Assembly: GCF_003473485.1 (NCBI RefSeq)
Contig: NC_053046.1
Location: 28,597,332 to 28,661,331 of the forward strand
DNA length: 64,000 nt
Reading direction: 5' to 3'
From: Medicago truncatula
Taxonomy: Eukaryota; Streptophyta; Magnoliopsida; Fabales; Fabaceae
The position numbers and the translations under genes were made by a program. Every line of letters begins with the position of its first letter. The first letter of the stretch is position 1. The notes under the pieces were generated by a model. The model was not told the DNA's origin. It was given only the letters and a program-made list of their open reading frames with translations, and made no database searches. This document shows positions 1-11,165 of this stretch, in pieces.

Positions 1-238
1 TACAGAGGTTTCATGAGCCTTATCTATTGAATGTAATCACATGTGTCGGTGTCAGACACTAGATACGGCTTAGGCGTCGTTGCAACAAAAGGTTTCATGA
101 GCCTTATCTTTGTGTCAATTATGCTTGGAACTTATCCATGCCGCAGCTTTTGCACTTTAGCTGCATTTCTATCCTAAACATGTGCTGTTCTGTTTACCTG
201 TCTGTTTGGCTGATGCTATTTACAATTGTATCTTGCAG
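1..238 (+). other. Probable intron of the AATF-like gene
   Basis: No conserved coding frame is visible and the segment ends in a splice acceptor (TTGCAG at 233-238), so it is probably the intron before the first visible exon. It contains a direct repeat of about 20 nt, AGGTTTCATGAGCCTTATCT, near 5-24 and again near 91-110. An undetected upstream exon in the first bases cannot be excluded. Confidence 0.5.
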
Positions 239-3144
239 TATGGCAACTTTCAGGGACAAGTCAATCAACAAATGGCAGAGGATGACACAAGTGACAACTG
301 GTGCTGCTGCAATTAAAGGAAAATTGCATGCTTTTAATCAGGTAAAGTTCTGTGACTGGACTGAGGATTTTTACTATGTGACAAGCCAATTATTTTACTC
401 CTGATTTGTGTCCTGTTGCAGGATATCAGCCATCAAGTTGCTGCTTATATGAGAGATCCCAGTAGAATGATCAAGCAGATGCAACTGAGAAGATCAGCTA
501 TTAAAATATTTGGATCAGTAAGTCAGTTTTAATCTAAGTTGTTTCAAATCAGTAAGAAGCTGATTTATAACCGTTTGTCATTGACACTTACTGGCTCATG
601 TCTCCAGGTTGCTGAGGTTAATGATAGCTCTAATGAACCGGTAAGCCTTATACATTACTAAAGTTTTACGTGCTAGGTGTTCAAGTAATATCTATCTGCA
701 AGATGATAGCATGTTGCCCAACTTTAGGTCTTGAATTTTAAACCTTAATATTCAGTATTTTATTATGGTACATCACTAGTGATAAAAATAGTGTAATTTC
801 CAGAAATTATTGGTCTAGTGAAATTAATACTTGTTTGTGATATGATTAAAAAAAAAATAAAATACTTGTTTGTGATATACCCACCCAAATTTGAAATTTG
901 GATTGTCTACTCCCTTCTGAGAGGTTCCTTCTATTTGTCGTTATCTATCAAACTGATCTTCCCTTGCTCTATCAACCATATCAAATCATGCGAGATTCTG
1001 ATTAATCACCGTCTCTGCCCACATTTGGATAGCTGACAATTTACTGTCCAATGATCATTATACTCTTTTTAAATAAAAATGGTGGTCATCTTGGTATCTG
1101 TTTAGTTATATGAATTAGATACATCTGATATTTTTGAAAACTAGAAAGAAGATGAACGGGTTTCAGCCTTTCAGGCACACAAAGAAGTTTCTTAGTATGT
1201 AAGTTTCTGTTGGTGGTATGTAGAGCTACTGTGATTATTAGTCTTCAAATAGGTACTTGAGTTTGTCTTGTAACATTGGGATGTTGTCATATGGAAGTCC
1301 TTTCTTTCCCTTTACACTGCCCCTCGTTATGCTCCTTGTTTTTTTTTTTTTTTTTTGTCATTTCAGTTTTGAACATCACAGTTTTGAATTTAATTGTGCC
1401 CAGGAAACACATGCGGACGGTGATCCTGAACTTCTGGACGATTCTGAATTTTATCAGCAATTATTGAAAGAATTTTTTGAGACAATTGATCCTTCATCAT
1501 CAGGTAAACAATTTCTTTTTGGTTGAGCAAAACTCACTCTAACACTCTTTTCAACACCCAATTTTTTATTTGGTTAAGTTCATGAAGGTTCTACCATTTC
1601 GAGAATAATTTCAACATAAAGTTTTGGGGACCAAATGAATTTCACAGAATAAGAAAGGAATATTGAAAATATAATGTTAGAATGAGTGTTGGTAGCACTT
1701 TTTTTCCTTTTTTTTTAAATTTTTTTTTATTAAAATAATTTTACTTCTAGTACCATTTTGAACTAGTTTGAGCCTTTTTTTTCACGATCATTAAATGAAT
1801 ATGCTATCCATGTATAATGATACATATAAATAAGGAAAAATAGTTGGTTGTTGGTCACTCTGGACACACATTTGAGAAAAGGTTGAAAGAGAAAATAATT
1901 AAATACTATGTATTGTCAAAATAATTTAACGGTATATGTATTTTTGTGTGTGCATCCAAATACTTGTGACCAAGCAAGACTTCCTCTATAAATAAAATGT
2001 ATCGGCATTTATGACTTATAAATCTTGTGTTGCATACGCAACTACCGCAATAGTTTTGCCTTTGACTTTACTTTTTATAATACTTTTTTTTGATGAAATG
2101 TTTATAACACCTGACTACACATTCTAAGGTTGAAACTGAACACTCTTTAATGTGTTTTTCTTTCCCTTTTTTTTTCAGTTATTTTTTTTAATCTTTTTCA
2201 TGGGTTAGGTCAATGTCACCCTAGGTTTTTGTTTTTTCCTTTAATTTAATATATTTTTTAGCTTATAAAAGAAAAATATTTTTCACTGGCACAGCAGGCA
2301 CGGAACTTGCGTTTCACTTAGGTTTTTGAAACATGAATATTGTATTGTCTAATACTTGCTACCTCTGAACTGAAAAACTTAACTATTTTCCCCACCATGC
2401 CTTTGCGAGGATCATAAGGAAAAATAGATATAAATAATCATACACCCATCAGTGTAATCTTTATATAGATGTCCAATCATATTTCATCCTATCAATGTTG
2501 TCATACTAATCAAGTTTTAAGAACTAATGTATGATATGATAAAATGGTAAAATATGATTGGACGGACGTCTATGCTAAACTTATTTGCATTGTCTGAGTA
2601 TATTAAAATAGAAACTATATTTTAACACTTGGAATGTTTAATTGTCCAGTATTTCTTCATTCTACTACCATTCTCAAACTATCAGCTCAATATTTTCAAA
2701 GGCTAGAATTTAGCTATGGTGTTTTTTTTCACCATAACATAATTGTCTGTTACCTTTCTTGAAATAAGATTCTTTAATCTTTGGCATGTATGAGAGTCCA
2801 TTTTCTCATTTTTGGCTATTTTATTTGAACAGAGAAAGCATTTTATGCTATGAAAAGAATGCAAACCAAAAAAAGAAAAATTGTTGATCGCCGTGCCTCA
2901 AAAAGTCGTAAGATAAGGTACAAAAAGATCTCAACACATTTCCTTTTTCTACCATTGTCATATATATCTTGCATTTATGAACTGAATAAGTTTTTGAATG
3001 ACTTGTTATTGAAGGTACAATGTTCATGAAAAGATAGTAAACTTTATGGCTCCTCGGCCGGCAAATCTTCCTCCCATGGCGCCAATGCTATTTGATGACC
3101 TGTTTGGATTGAAGACTCAAAGATCATCTGCTGCAGCCTCGTAA
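239..3144 (+). CDS. AATF/Che-1/Bfr2 (TRAUB-domain) protein, 3' exons only
   Basis: The family acts in the nucleolus in small-subunit ribosome biogenesis and, in animals, in transcription and apoptosis control. The 5' end lies outside the window. Visible exons, in frame with GT-AG introns, are 239-341, 422-517, 608-640, 1404-1503, 2833-2917 and 3015-3144 (TAA). Landmarks are KWQRMTQVTTGAAAIKGKLH in the first exon, the acidic GDPELLDDSEFYQQLLKEFF block in the fourth, and the conserved C-terminal KKRKIVDRRASKSRKIRYNV followed by HEKIVNFMAPRP and LFDDLFGL. These match the AATF C-terminal domain order. The third exon is only 33 nt and weakly conserved, so it may be alternatively used. The 1.3-kb intron 1504-2832 is AT-rich. 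Every exon joins in phase and no stop or frameshift is visible, so the gene looks intact here. The protein continues upstream. Confidence 0.9.
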
Positions 3145-5145
3145 TCACGGTTGGCCGTGAAACATAAAGTTTTGGCTTATTACTCAGTATTTGTTGTACT
3201 AATTTGCCTCCAATATGATGTTGATTATCGAAGAATTTAACTTTTCTCTTACGAGCCAATTTTGCTGTAAATTTATTTGGAAATCGACATGTGAAATATT
3301 CAATTTCCTCACCTTTAGATTAGGCAAAATGCTTACTAATGCACCAAGAACAACCTGGAGGATCTTTCTTAATATTGTTCCATGATGAGATATTTCTATT
3401 CTTTATAGTTTTTGGCCTTAGCCCTTCGATTTTCAAGGGCTAATTCAGAGTTTGATTGGGAAGTAAAATCAGATTAATGTTTGTTTCAATTTTTTTTTTT
3501 TTTTTTGAGAGAATGTTTGTTTCAATTAGAGATCAAATATTTGAATAACCACATAATTTGATCTTGTTAAATCACATTAATTATTTGTGTTCGAGTGCTT
3601 GATTTAATTTCATAGATAGCCACGTAATAATATTTATTGAGTAAATAGTCAATTTTCCCCTGAAATTGTAAGTTTCATCAATTACCCCTTTGAAGTTAAC
3701 AAAATTTCAATTACCCCCTTGAAATTTCACAACGTTAGTCAATTTACCCCCTCCGTCAAATTTTTCTGTTAGTAAACATGACGTTTTGCAAATACCCCCT
3801 GAAGTTTTACACTTATGTGCAAAATGCCTCCAAATTTAAAAATTTATATTATTTTTTTCTTAAAAACAAACAATTAATAGTTAAATATTAAAACTAACTA
3901 TTAATTTTGGAATTTGGGAAAACTACATGCATATATACATCAAAATAGGCTCCAAGTTCTCGTAATATATTTTGAGTCAAAAGCTTCCATACCTTGATTT
4001 GTGGCATCACTTCCTCACTAAATTTTAATTAGGAAAAATATTGTGAGTTGAAAGTTTCATATTAAAAGGAAAAAAAAAAAAAATATAAACATATAAGCAA
4101 GAAGGTATATGTAATGTCTTAATTTCCATTTTGAGATTTTGGGTGGGGAGAACAGTGAAGGACTTATGGGGGAAGGAAGGAGAAAAAAATATAGAAAAAA
4201 ATTTCACCTTATTTGACAAAGTTTTTTTTTTTTTTTTTTTTTTCTTTTTCGTTAACCTTTAGATTTTCAAGTAAATGGATTAGGGTAATCAGGAGTTAGT
4301 CAGTAGGTACTAGGTAAGTAAAGTCTAGTAAAAAAATTAATTCACCTAAAAATAAAATATTTTTATTGAGAATGAGTTGAAAGTGTTTCTGATTAATATA
4401 TTTTTAATTTTAAAAAAATATAAAAATATTGAAAGGATTTGAAGATTTTTTCTAATTCTCTAAAATCTGTTTATAATACATATTTTGAATTCTCCATAGA
4501 GAAAACTTATTTGGTCACAACCCTAGATAAAAATCATTTAGGCGCACACACATAACAATATCTATCATTTGATTATTTAAATAATATACGTTGTTATATT
4601 CTTTTATATTTTATATTTATCAATTTATGCGAGTGTGCTCAAATAATTTATATTTGTGGTTTATTAAGAAAAAAATTGTCTTATGGAAAAAATAAATCAT
4701 TCATTCAACATGGTTGTCCTTCCTTCATTTTTCTCAAAGTCCTCCTCTCCCCTGATCATGTCTCATAAACTTTCAAACACAACATTAATGCTTAGGGTAA
4801 AGACTTGATGTCGATGCTATTTGTGGTTATTCAAAGTCCAATGTGACAGTTCACCGTGTTTCTTCTATAACTCAATAAACTTCAACCTGCAACTCAAGTG
4901 ATGATTTCAAGGTTGTGAAACATGATATTTATTGGTTCTGAATTTCTTTTTCCACCTTAGACTATCTTCTCACTCGCTATCCAAAATGCTCATTTTGCCT
5001 TCGTTCGGACTATATATATAAAAAAAAAACACAGTTCGAATCATGTACAAGAATAAGTTAACTCATTTGGTGAAATAATGATCAACAAATTTTCTTTAAC
5101 AATTGAGTGACCACTAGATAATATTTGGTTAAACGATGACTAAAA
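3145..5145. other. AT-rich intergenic region
   Basis: This holds the presumed AATF 3' UTR, then AT-rich sequence with poly(T) runs at about 3490-3506 and 4220-4243. The segment around 3640-3850 has repeated AATTACCCCCTTGAA-like phrases resembling one arm of the MULE-type MITEs found elsewhere in the window. No matching second arm was seen. No gene was recognised. Confidence 0.5.
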
Positions 5146-5397
5146 TATTTGTATTATAAGGAAAACTATCATATGAAAAGTTGCGATTCTCCTAATATTT
5201 TAATATTTCTTGTTTCATTGTCAAGGGTAATTTATAATCCAAGGATCAAAACTTAATATTCAGCCTCAATATATTTGTATTACAAGGAAAACTATCATAT
5301 GAAAAGTTGTGATTCTCCTAATATTTTAATATTTCTTGTTTCAATGTCAAGGATAATTTATAATCCCAAGGATCAAAGCATAATATTCAGCTTCAAT
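5146..5397. repeat. Tandem duplication, 2 x about 126 bp
   Basis: Two adjacent copies, about 5146-5271 and 5272-5397, both contain GGAAAACTATCATATGAAAA and TTTTAATATTTCTTGTTTCA. They differ by a few substitutions and one inserted base. No coding potential is seen, so this is a recent local duplication. Confidence 0.85.
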
Positions 5398-5594
5398 ATG
5401 TGAACATTTTTACTTCAATTCAAACATGTATTTAGTAAGAATTCACAATAACGTCTCAGAAAATTGTAATATTCTTTGTTGCCTTATTTTATTTTATCTA
5501 TTTTATTAATATCACTTTAATTACAAAATCGATAAATACAAGTCCGGTGAAATTTGAAAACGAGAATAAACAAAAAAAATCTTATCATACGTAC

Positions 5595-6022
5595 CAAGGT
5601 AATTAAAACCGGTGTAAGCAGGGGTTTGACCGGGGTTGAACCCGGTTCAACCCCGTATAAAAAAAATATTTTTGAGTTTTTTAATACGGTTTTTATACGG
5701 GTTTTTTAATATGGTTTTTTGTTATTTTCCTTAAATATTGGGCCGTGTATATTTATTGTTGGGAAGTGAAATATTTGCTTTGAAAATTACAACAGAATAG
5801 CAGTGATGCGTCACAATAACATCCTTTTTAAAATATAAAAAAAAAACTCAATAACATTTATCTAACAATGAAATAGTATTAATTAATAGAAATATTTTTT
5901 ATTTTCCTTAAAAAAAGTAATACGGTTTATACCCCAGTTCAATTGCAGAACGGTTTTATGGCTGTATCAGACCGGACACAGGTCTGGTTCACGGTCCAAC
6001 CGGTCCGATTTTGATAACCTTG
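5595..6022. mobile_element. hAT-type MITE (428 bp) with 8-bp TSD
   Basis: The ends are inverted repeats: CAAGGTAATTAAAACCGG on the left and the complement CAAGGTTATCAAAATCGG on the right. Both sides are flanked by the same 8 bp, ATACGTAC (5587-5594 and 6023-6030). An 8-bp duplication plus CA-starting termini fits the hAT superfamily. Subterminal GAACCCGGTTCAACCCCG-like motifs are GC-rich. There is no ORF, so the element is non-autonomous. Confidence 0.85.
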
Positions 6023-6152
6023 ATACGTACCATAAAAAAAAATTAAATGACTACTTATGGAATACTATCATAGAAGGGGTACGAAATAGATATTTTGTTT
6101 ATGCAAGAACTTATTGTTTCATTGAAGGTTTTGTGTAGAAATGATTTGGTAC

Positions 6153-6451
6153 TCAAAGATATGGGTTCGTATGATGAACACATATGCATACATTTTTATA
6201 ACATTGGACAATAAAAGGCCACTTGCACATATTTGGTTGACAATCAGCATCCGTCTCACATTCAACATATGCTGTAATTATAAGAGAATAAAATCATGCT
6301 AATAAAATTGTACATAAGATTGTGTGTGTCAAGAAAGTAAAGGTGAATTTGAAAAGGATAAAAAAAATGACTTACCATCAACATTCATTGCAACCAAAAA
6401 TAGCGAAATAAATAGAATCATTGCATAAACAATTTTTAAAATTGTAGCCAT
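6153..6451 (-). CDS. Nodule-specific cysteine-rich (NCR) peptide, 64 aa
   Basis: Two exons: 6376-6451 (signal peptide) and 6153-6271, split by a GT-AG intron with the codon broken after its first base. This is the standard NCR gene structure. The first 25 residues (MATILKIVYAMILFISLFLV...) form a signal peptide of the family type. The mature part has six cysteines spaced C-x5-C-x4-C-x7-C-x4-C-x-C, around ECETDADC and the C-terminal CYKNVCIC. NCR peptides are secreted into symbiosomes of nodule cells, where they drive terminal differentiation of rhizobia; that role is family knowledge, not shown here. The start is the only ATG before the signal sequence. The gene is easily missed because both exons are short. 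It shares an upstream block with the NCR gene at 40255-40530. Confidence 0.93.
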
Positions 6452-6800
6452 ATTGTTTCCAATTTTTATGTAACAAAGAGAATATGATTTGATAATTTTA
6501 TAATGTATAAAGTTAATTTTATGCTAAATACAATTAAAAAGCCTTTTCTACTTATCGAGTTTCAAAAAAATCCCTTATTAACCTTGCAATCATTATTAAA
6601 CGTCTCTTAAATAAATAAATAAATAAATTGTGTTTGTCTCTTTAGCACACTTGAGAAGGAGGTCACCTTTACTCAAAAAAAAAAAAAAAGGTAGGAGGTC
6701 ACCTATAGAGTTTGCTAATCATAAGTATTCATTATTTTTAAACAATTTTTCATCATTTTTTAACCTTTCATGATTGAAAAGGAATTTTTTTCTTTTTGGA
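6452..6800 (-). promoter_or_regulatory. Upstream region of NCR gene 1
   Basis: Read on the minus strand, it has a TATA-like CATTATAAAAT about 50 nt before the ATG. It also has TTAAGAGACGTTTAATA (6594-6610), and GGTGACCTCCT twice (about 6658-6667 and 6693-6703). The last two motifs recur at similar distances upstream of the NCR gene at 24607. ATCATGAAAGGTTAA near 6755-6775 recurs upstream of the NCR gene at 40530. Function is inferred only from this sharing. Confidence 0.5.
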
Positions 6801-7253
6801 TGATAGAGATTTTAACAATTGTATTGAATAATTGCAAGTTATAAAATATTAAAAACCAGATGTCAAAGATAAGGATCATAAAATTTCTTATCAATTCACC
6901 AATAATTGAATACAAATTATTGATGATTTTTTGGTGATAAAAACAATGTCAAAAAAATATATATATACACATATTTGATAATGATAAATGAGTCCGGCAT
7001 GAGATTCATTTTAACTCCAACCTTTAGCTGCTAATTTAATATATAGTTATCGAGTTCCTTCACTGAGTTGTTACCCAATTTTCTAGCCCTAATATCTTAG
7101 TGATCAAACCTTTAATCTTAATTTAAACCTTAAGAGTCCGTTTGGTACGCATGATAGGATAATCATAGGTATGATAAGAAGTTGAATAAGGATAGGATAT
7201 GATAATGATAGGATAGTCATTTATGCTATCATGTGTTTGAGTCAAAATATTCC

Positions 7254-7294
<41 letters not shown>

Positions 7295-7779
7295 AGAGTT
7301 TCAGAGAAGCATGAGTTCAAAGGAAAACTATTATGTTCAAAGTTAGTTAGAAACATATCAAGCAACATATTTTATTTTTTGGCAGACAAAGCAGATTGGG
7401 CAGTGGCTGGCTGTGGGACATATAAATCCAAATGTGGCTGCTTAATTTGGATCACATATGGATTGTCGTATACCTGTATAATTTTCAAGAAGATCAAACT
7501 CAATACCTTCATTTTTTTTTGAAAGAATTCAGTATCTTCATTTGTTTGGATGAAACTCACACTCACTAGAAGAGGTTGCAGTCCAAAGATGATAGTGTTG
7601 CTGAGTAATGCCAACCATATACATCTGTATGTAATTATGCACTCAGTTATGGTACTAGGACATTTCAAATTATATAAACTAAAATGAATATAAGCATTTC
7701 AGATTATATAATTTGAAGTGGGAATTTTCCCACTCCATACCAAAATGTTTGTTTATCATGGTTGTAGGGTGCATGAAAA
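6801..7779. other. AT-rich intergenic region
   Basis: No gene was recognised. From about 7132 the phrase GAGTCCGTTTGGTA followed by ATGATAGGATA-type repeats looks like the end of a MITE, but no partner end was found. Confidence 0.4.
7256..7291. repeat. (TA)n microsatellite, 36 bp
   Basis: Uninterrupted AT dinucleotide repeat. Confidence 0.95.
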
Positions 7780-7815
7780 CTTTTACTCGGTGCACCTTCA
7801 CAGAGAAACCGAATC

Positions 7816-8013
7816 ATGTATCTAATACATGTGAATGAAAAACATTTTAAGATTTTCTATTTAAAAAATGATTGTCCAATTCCTCTCACTTTTGTACTAT
7901 GGGCACCACATTATCGAGATAATGTACATCCTGAAGATTATAGATGTATCCATATGATGATTGTTTATAATGAACTTAGTCGGGTGGCATTTAATGAAAT
8001 AAAGTTTTTTCTA
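7816..8013 (+). pseudogene. Possible fragment of a transposon-associated OTU/ULP-like protein
   Basis: An open frame encodes a segment with HFKIFYLKNDCPIP followed by LTFVLWAPHYRD. It is reminiscent of the '-HFIQVFLK--CPIP-T--EW-' stretch near the C-terminus of OTU-type proteins carried by plant MULEs. The frame is cut at 8014 by the long-inverted-arm element, and a further open frame lies on the other side (12335-12495). The family match comes from memory and is weak; it could be chance. Confidence 0.3.
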
Positions 8014-9072
8014 AATTACCTTTGAAAACTCATGGGCAATTTACCCAAATCAATCAAAATTTTTCATGTGTACTCCATTAGAATAATAACATTTATTATT
8101 TTATTTTGCAAAAATTTAGCATGTATTTTATTATTTGCATATTCACCCCATCTTAAATTAATGATTTTTTACAATTTAAACCATCACAATAATTAAATTT
8201 CTCCTCTAATCCAATCACTCTCCTTTTTTTTTTTTTTTTTTTTTTTATCAAATTTGGAATTTAATACCAAAGATCATGCATTCATTCAAATTTAGTTGAA
8301 CGACTTGGCAAAAATCATTAAAAATTAAAATTATCACTTGTGGGAATTGAACTTGAATGCACCCACTTATTTGAAATGTTTTCCCAAACCACTTGACCAA
8401 TACATTTTTTATGAATTAAATTGGAATGCAAAAATATGTTATTAGTGAGCAATTTATTTTTTATTTTTTTTGCAGTGACTTATAACCTAGCTTTAGTAAA
8501 AATAATAATAATCATTTTATATGTGTATATTTATGAAATAGTAAATCTTTCTTAAAAAATAATAATAAATTCATTCAATTGATTTTTTATATTGTAAATA
8601 TCATTCTTTTATATAAATTCATACTTTTATATAGATTCGATGAACTACAACATTGTTTCATTTGTGATCAATCGAATTTTGACTTATTTTAGGTACTATC
8701 TTTCATTTGGATCAGATAAATTGTTTAAAGGTATTAATTTTTTTTTGCAGAGTCTTATAAGTTATAACCTAGCTTTAGTAAAAAAAAAAAAAAATCATTT
8801 TATGTGTATATTTATGAAATAGTAAATCTTTCTTAAAAAAAAAATGAATCATTCATTTGATTTTTTATATTTTAAATATCTTTCTTTTATATAAATTCAT
8901 ACTTTTATATAGATTCGATGAACTACAACAATGTTTCATTTGTGATCAACCAAATTATGATTTATTTTAGATGATATCTTTCATTTGGATCAGATAAATT
9001 GTTTAAAGGTATTAATTTTTTTTTTTGCAATGTCTAAGTTATAACTTAGCTTTAGTAAAAAAAAAAAAAAAG
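8014..9072 (+). repeat. Left inverted arm with ~280-bp tandem repeats
   Basis: Pairs with 11166-12332 in inverted orientation. The motif ACCTAGCTTTAGT (ACTTAGCTTTAGT in the third copy) recurs around 8486, 8768 and 9045, giving periods of 282 and 277 bp. Each unit also contains TCGATGAACTACAACA. Confidence 0.85.
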
Positions 9073-10723
9073 GCTTATTTAATTCTTTGGTTTTATTTGG
9101 TCTCACAATTAATAAAACTCACGTTTTAGTCCTTCACTTTTTCCACAGTTTGCTAAATAAATTAACTTTAACCTCAAATATCTATGGTGAACCCACTGGT
9201 CCATTATAGATCCTATTTTTTTTTTAATATAAACCGTTTGATCTTTTTTAATAAAGAAGGATTGTTAGATCATGCATGTCCACTGTATCTTACTGTGAAC
9301 CAACAACATCTAGCATTATATCCCATACTTCATCTTCTTCCTTCCCCTCATTCATCACCTTCATAAAAAAAAAAAAAAATCTAGAGAAAATCCAGATAAC
9401 CACCATCAAAACCTCTTTTTCAAAACCACCATCAACACCATTGTCTATATATCCATCATCTCAATCCCTCTCTCTCTCAATCGAACCCACGCACCCCAAA
9501 TCCGAATTCAAATTCGACAATAAAAAATTGAAGCTGGGATTGATTTTTTATTGAGAAGTCAAAAATGAAAGAGAAGGAGGAGAATGCAATGAAGATGATA
9601 GAAGGGGAAATGGTTAGGAAAAAAGGGGTTTAAGGGGATAGAGAGTAGATCGGGATTGAGAGAGATAGATTGGGAAAAAAATCAATTTTTTTTAAGCATT
9701 GTCGTTGAGAACTATTGTGATCACATCTATGATTCTGGAATTCTTCTGCTTTACAGTCCTTCTTGGTTCAGCAAAAACGATGCAAATCTATAGGAAGATG
9801 AATTGAGTTAAAAATTGGAATAATAAGGAATGAATGAATATGAATTAGAATAAGCAAATAGATATTCTTGACGTGGGAGAAAAGATTAATGAGAATTAGA
9901 ATCTTGTCCAAATATTATGTAACAACATAAGAATCTTAAAAAAATTCCTTTAAATTTATCTATTTATTTTTTAAAATATTGGATCTTCTTGTTGTTGATT
10001 GATGATTATGGATTTTGTTTTAATGGTATAATTGGGATAATAAAAAAGCAAATATTAAATATACTCATATAGTTTGTTACACTTTTTAAACGATAAAGGA
10101 AAAAAACCAGACACACATATCGTGTTTGTTACATTTGTTTTAATATTTAAATTTATTCTTATTTATTTGTTACATGTGTTGTTTGTATTAAAAATTAAGG
10201 GCATTTTTGGAAAGAAAAATCCTGGCCAAAATTGCTGAAAGAGATAGTTTTCTTTATATATAGTATAGATACTATATATAACTAGCGAAAAAACGGGCAC
10301 GTGACATGTGTAAATTATGAACGGTATTTTATATGAAATTTTGATTTTGATTAAAATTATAAGTACAAATATTTGTGAAATTAAAATTGTAACAAACCCA
10401 AAAAAATCATGTTTATCTTTTACCACAACAACACAGTAGTTTAACAAATATAATACAAATTCTTATCTTTTTTTAATACCACCAAGAATGTAACATTAAT
10501 ATAGGAAAATTTGTTTAAGGGTATAATTGAAATTATAAAAAATTCAGCCCAAAGTCTCTATTCCCTTCATATATATAGTATATATAGTATTTTGTCAAAA
10601 AAAAAAAAAGTATATATAGTATTGTTCCTGTTGTGGTGGTATATTTCCTATTTTAATGAGATTTTATTTTTCTAATTCAAATTTAATATAATATTATTAA
10701 AGGATAAAATAGTAAATAAAATA
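9073..10723. other. Central region of the inverted-arm element
   Basis: Mostly AT-rich. About 9290-9560 contains pyrimidine-rich and ATCATC-rich sequence with short open frames but no recognised domain; it could be captured host 5' UTR sequence. Short TATATAGTAT repeats occur around 10255-10280 and 10570-10620. Confidence 0.4.
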
Positions 10724-11033
10724 GGCTTAATTGCACTTTTGGACCCCTATCTTTCCAAAAGTTGCGGTTATGGACCCCTAACTAATTTAAATACAAAACA
10801 GCCCCCTATGTTTTGATTTTTTGGCAGTTTTGGACCCCCAATCCATTGTTGACTCGGTCAACGCTGACGTGGCACCCTAAGTAAGGTGCCACTTGTCAAA
10901 TTTTTTTTTTTTGCCTTGGGGGTCCAAAACTGCTAAAGAATCAAAACATAGGGGACTGTTTTGTATTTAAATTAGTTAGGGGTCCATAACCGCAACTTTT
11001 GGAAAGATAGGGGTCCAAAAGTGCAATTAAACC
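10724..11033. mobile_element. MULE-type palindromic MITE (310 bp), 9-bp TSD
   Basis: The termini GGCTTAATTGCAC and GTGCAATTAAACC are inverted repeats, and pairing extends about 100 bp through TTGGACCCCTATC-type sequence. The same 9 bp, AATAAAATA, flanks both ends (10715-10723 and 11034-11042), as expected for Mutator-like elements. It is nested inside the 4.3-kb element and has no ORF. Confidence 0.88.
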
Positions 11034-11165
11034 AATAAAATATTTTAAATGAACAGTAAAATCAATAGTGTATACATATAAAGTAATGTTTTTATGCCAC
11101 ATGTTGCCTTTGTAATGCCCTGAATTCAGGTAGAACCGTGCACTTGCGGTTTTATCCCACCAGTC

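Noticed and set aside
1257..1526. 89-codon plus-strand frame
   Set aside because: Only 1404-1503 is real exon; the rest reads through intron sequence with a poly(T) tract.
3044..3259. 71-codon minus-strand frame
   Set aside because: It lies opposite the last AATF exon, whose plus-strand product is strongly conserved; the reverse frame is a shadow.
9184..9554. Two overlapping plus-strand frames (60 and 92 codons)
   Set aside because: Low-complexity Ser/Pro/Thr-rich frames from pyrimidine-rich DNA in the centre of the inverted-arm element; no domain.
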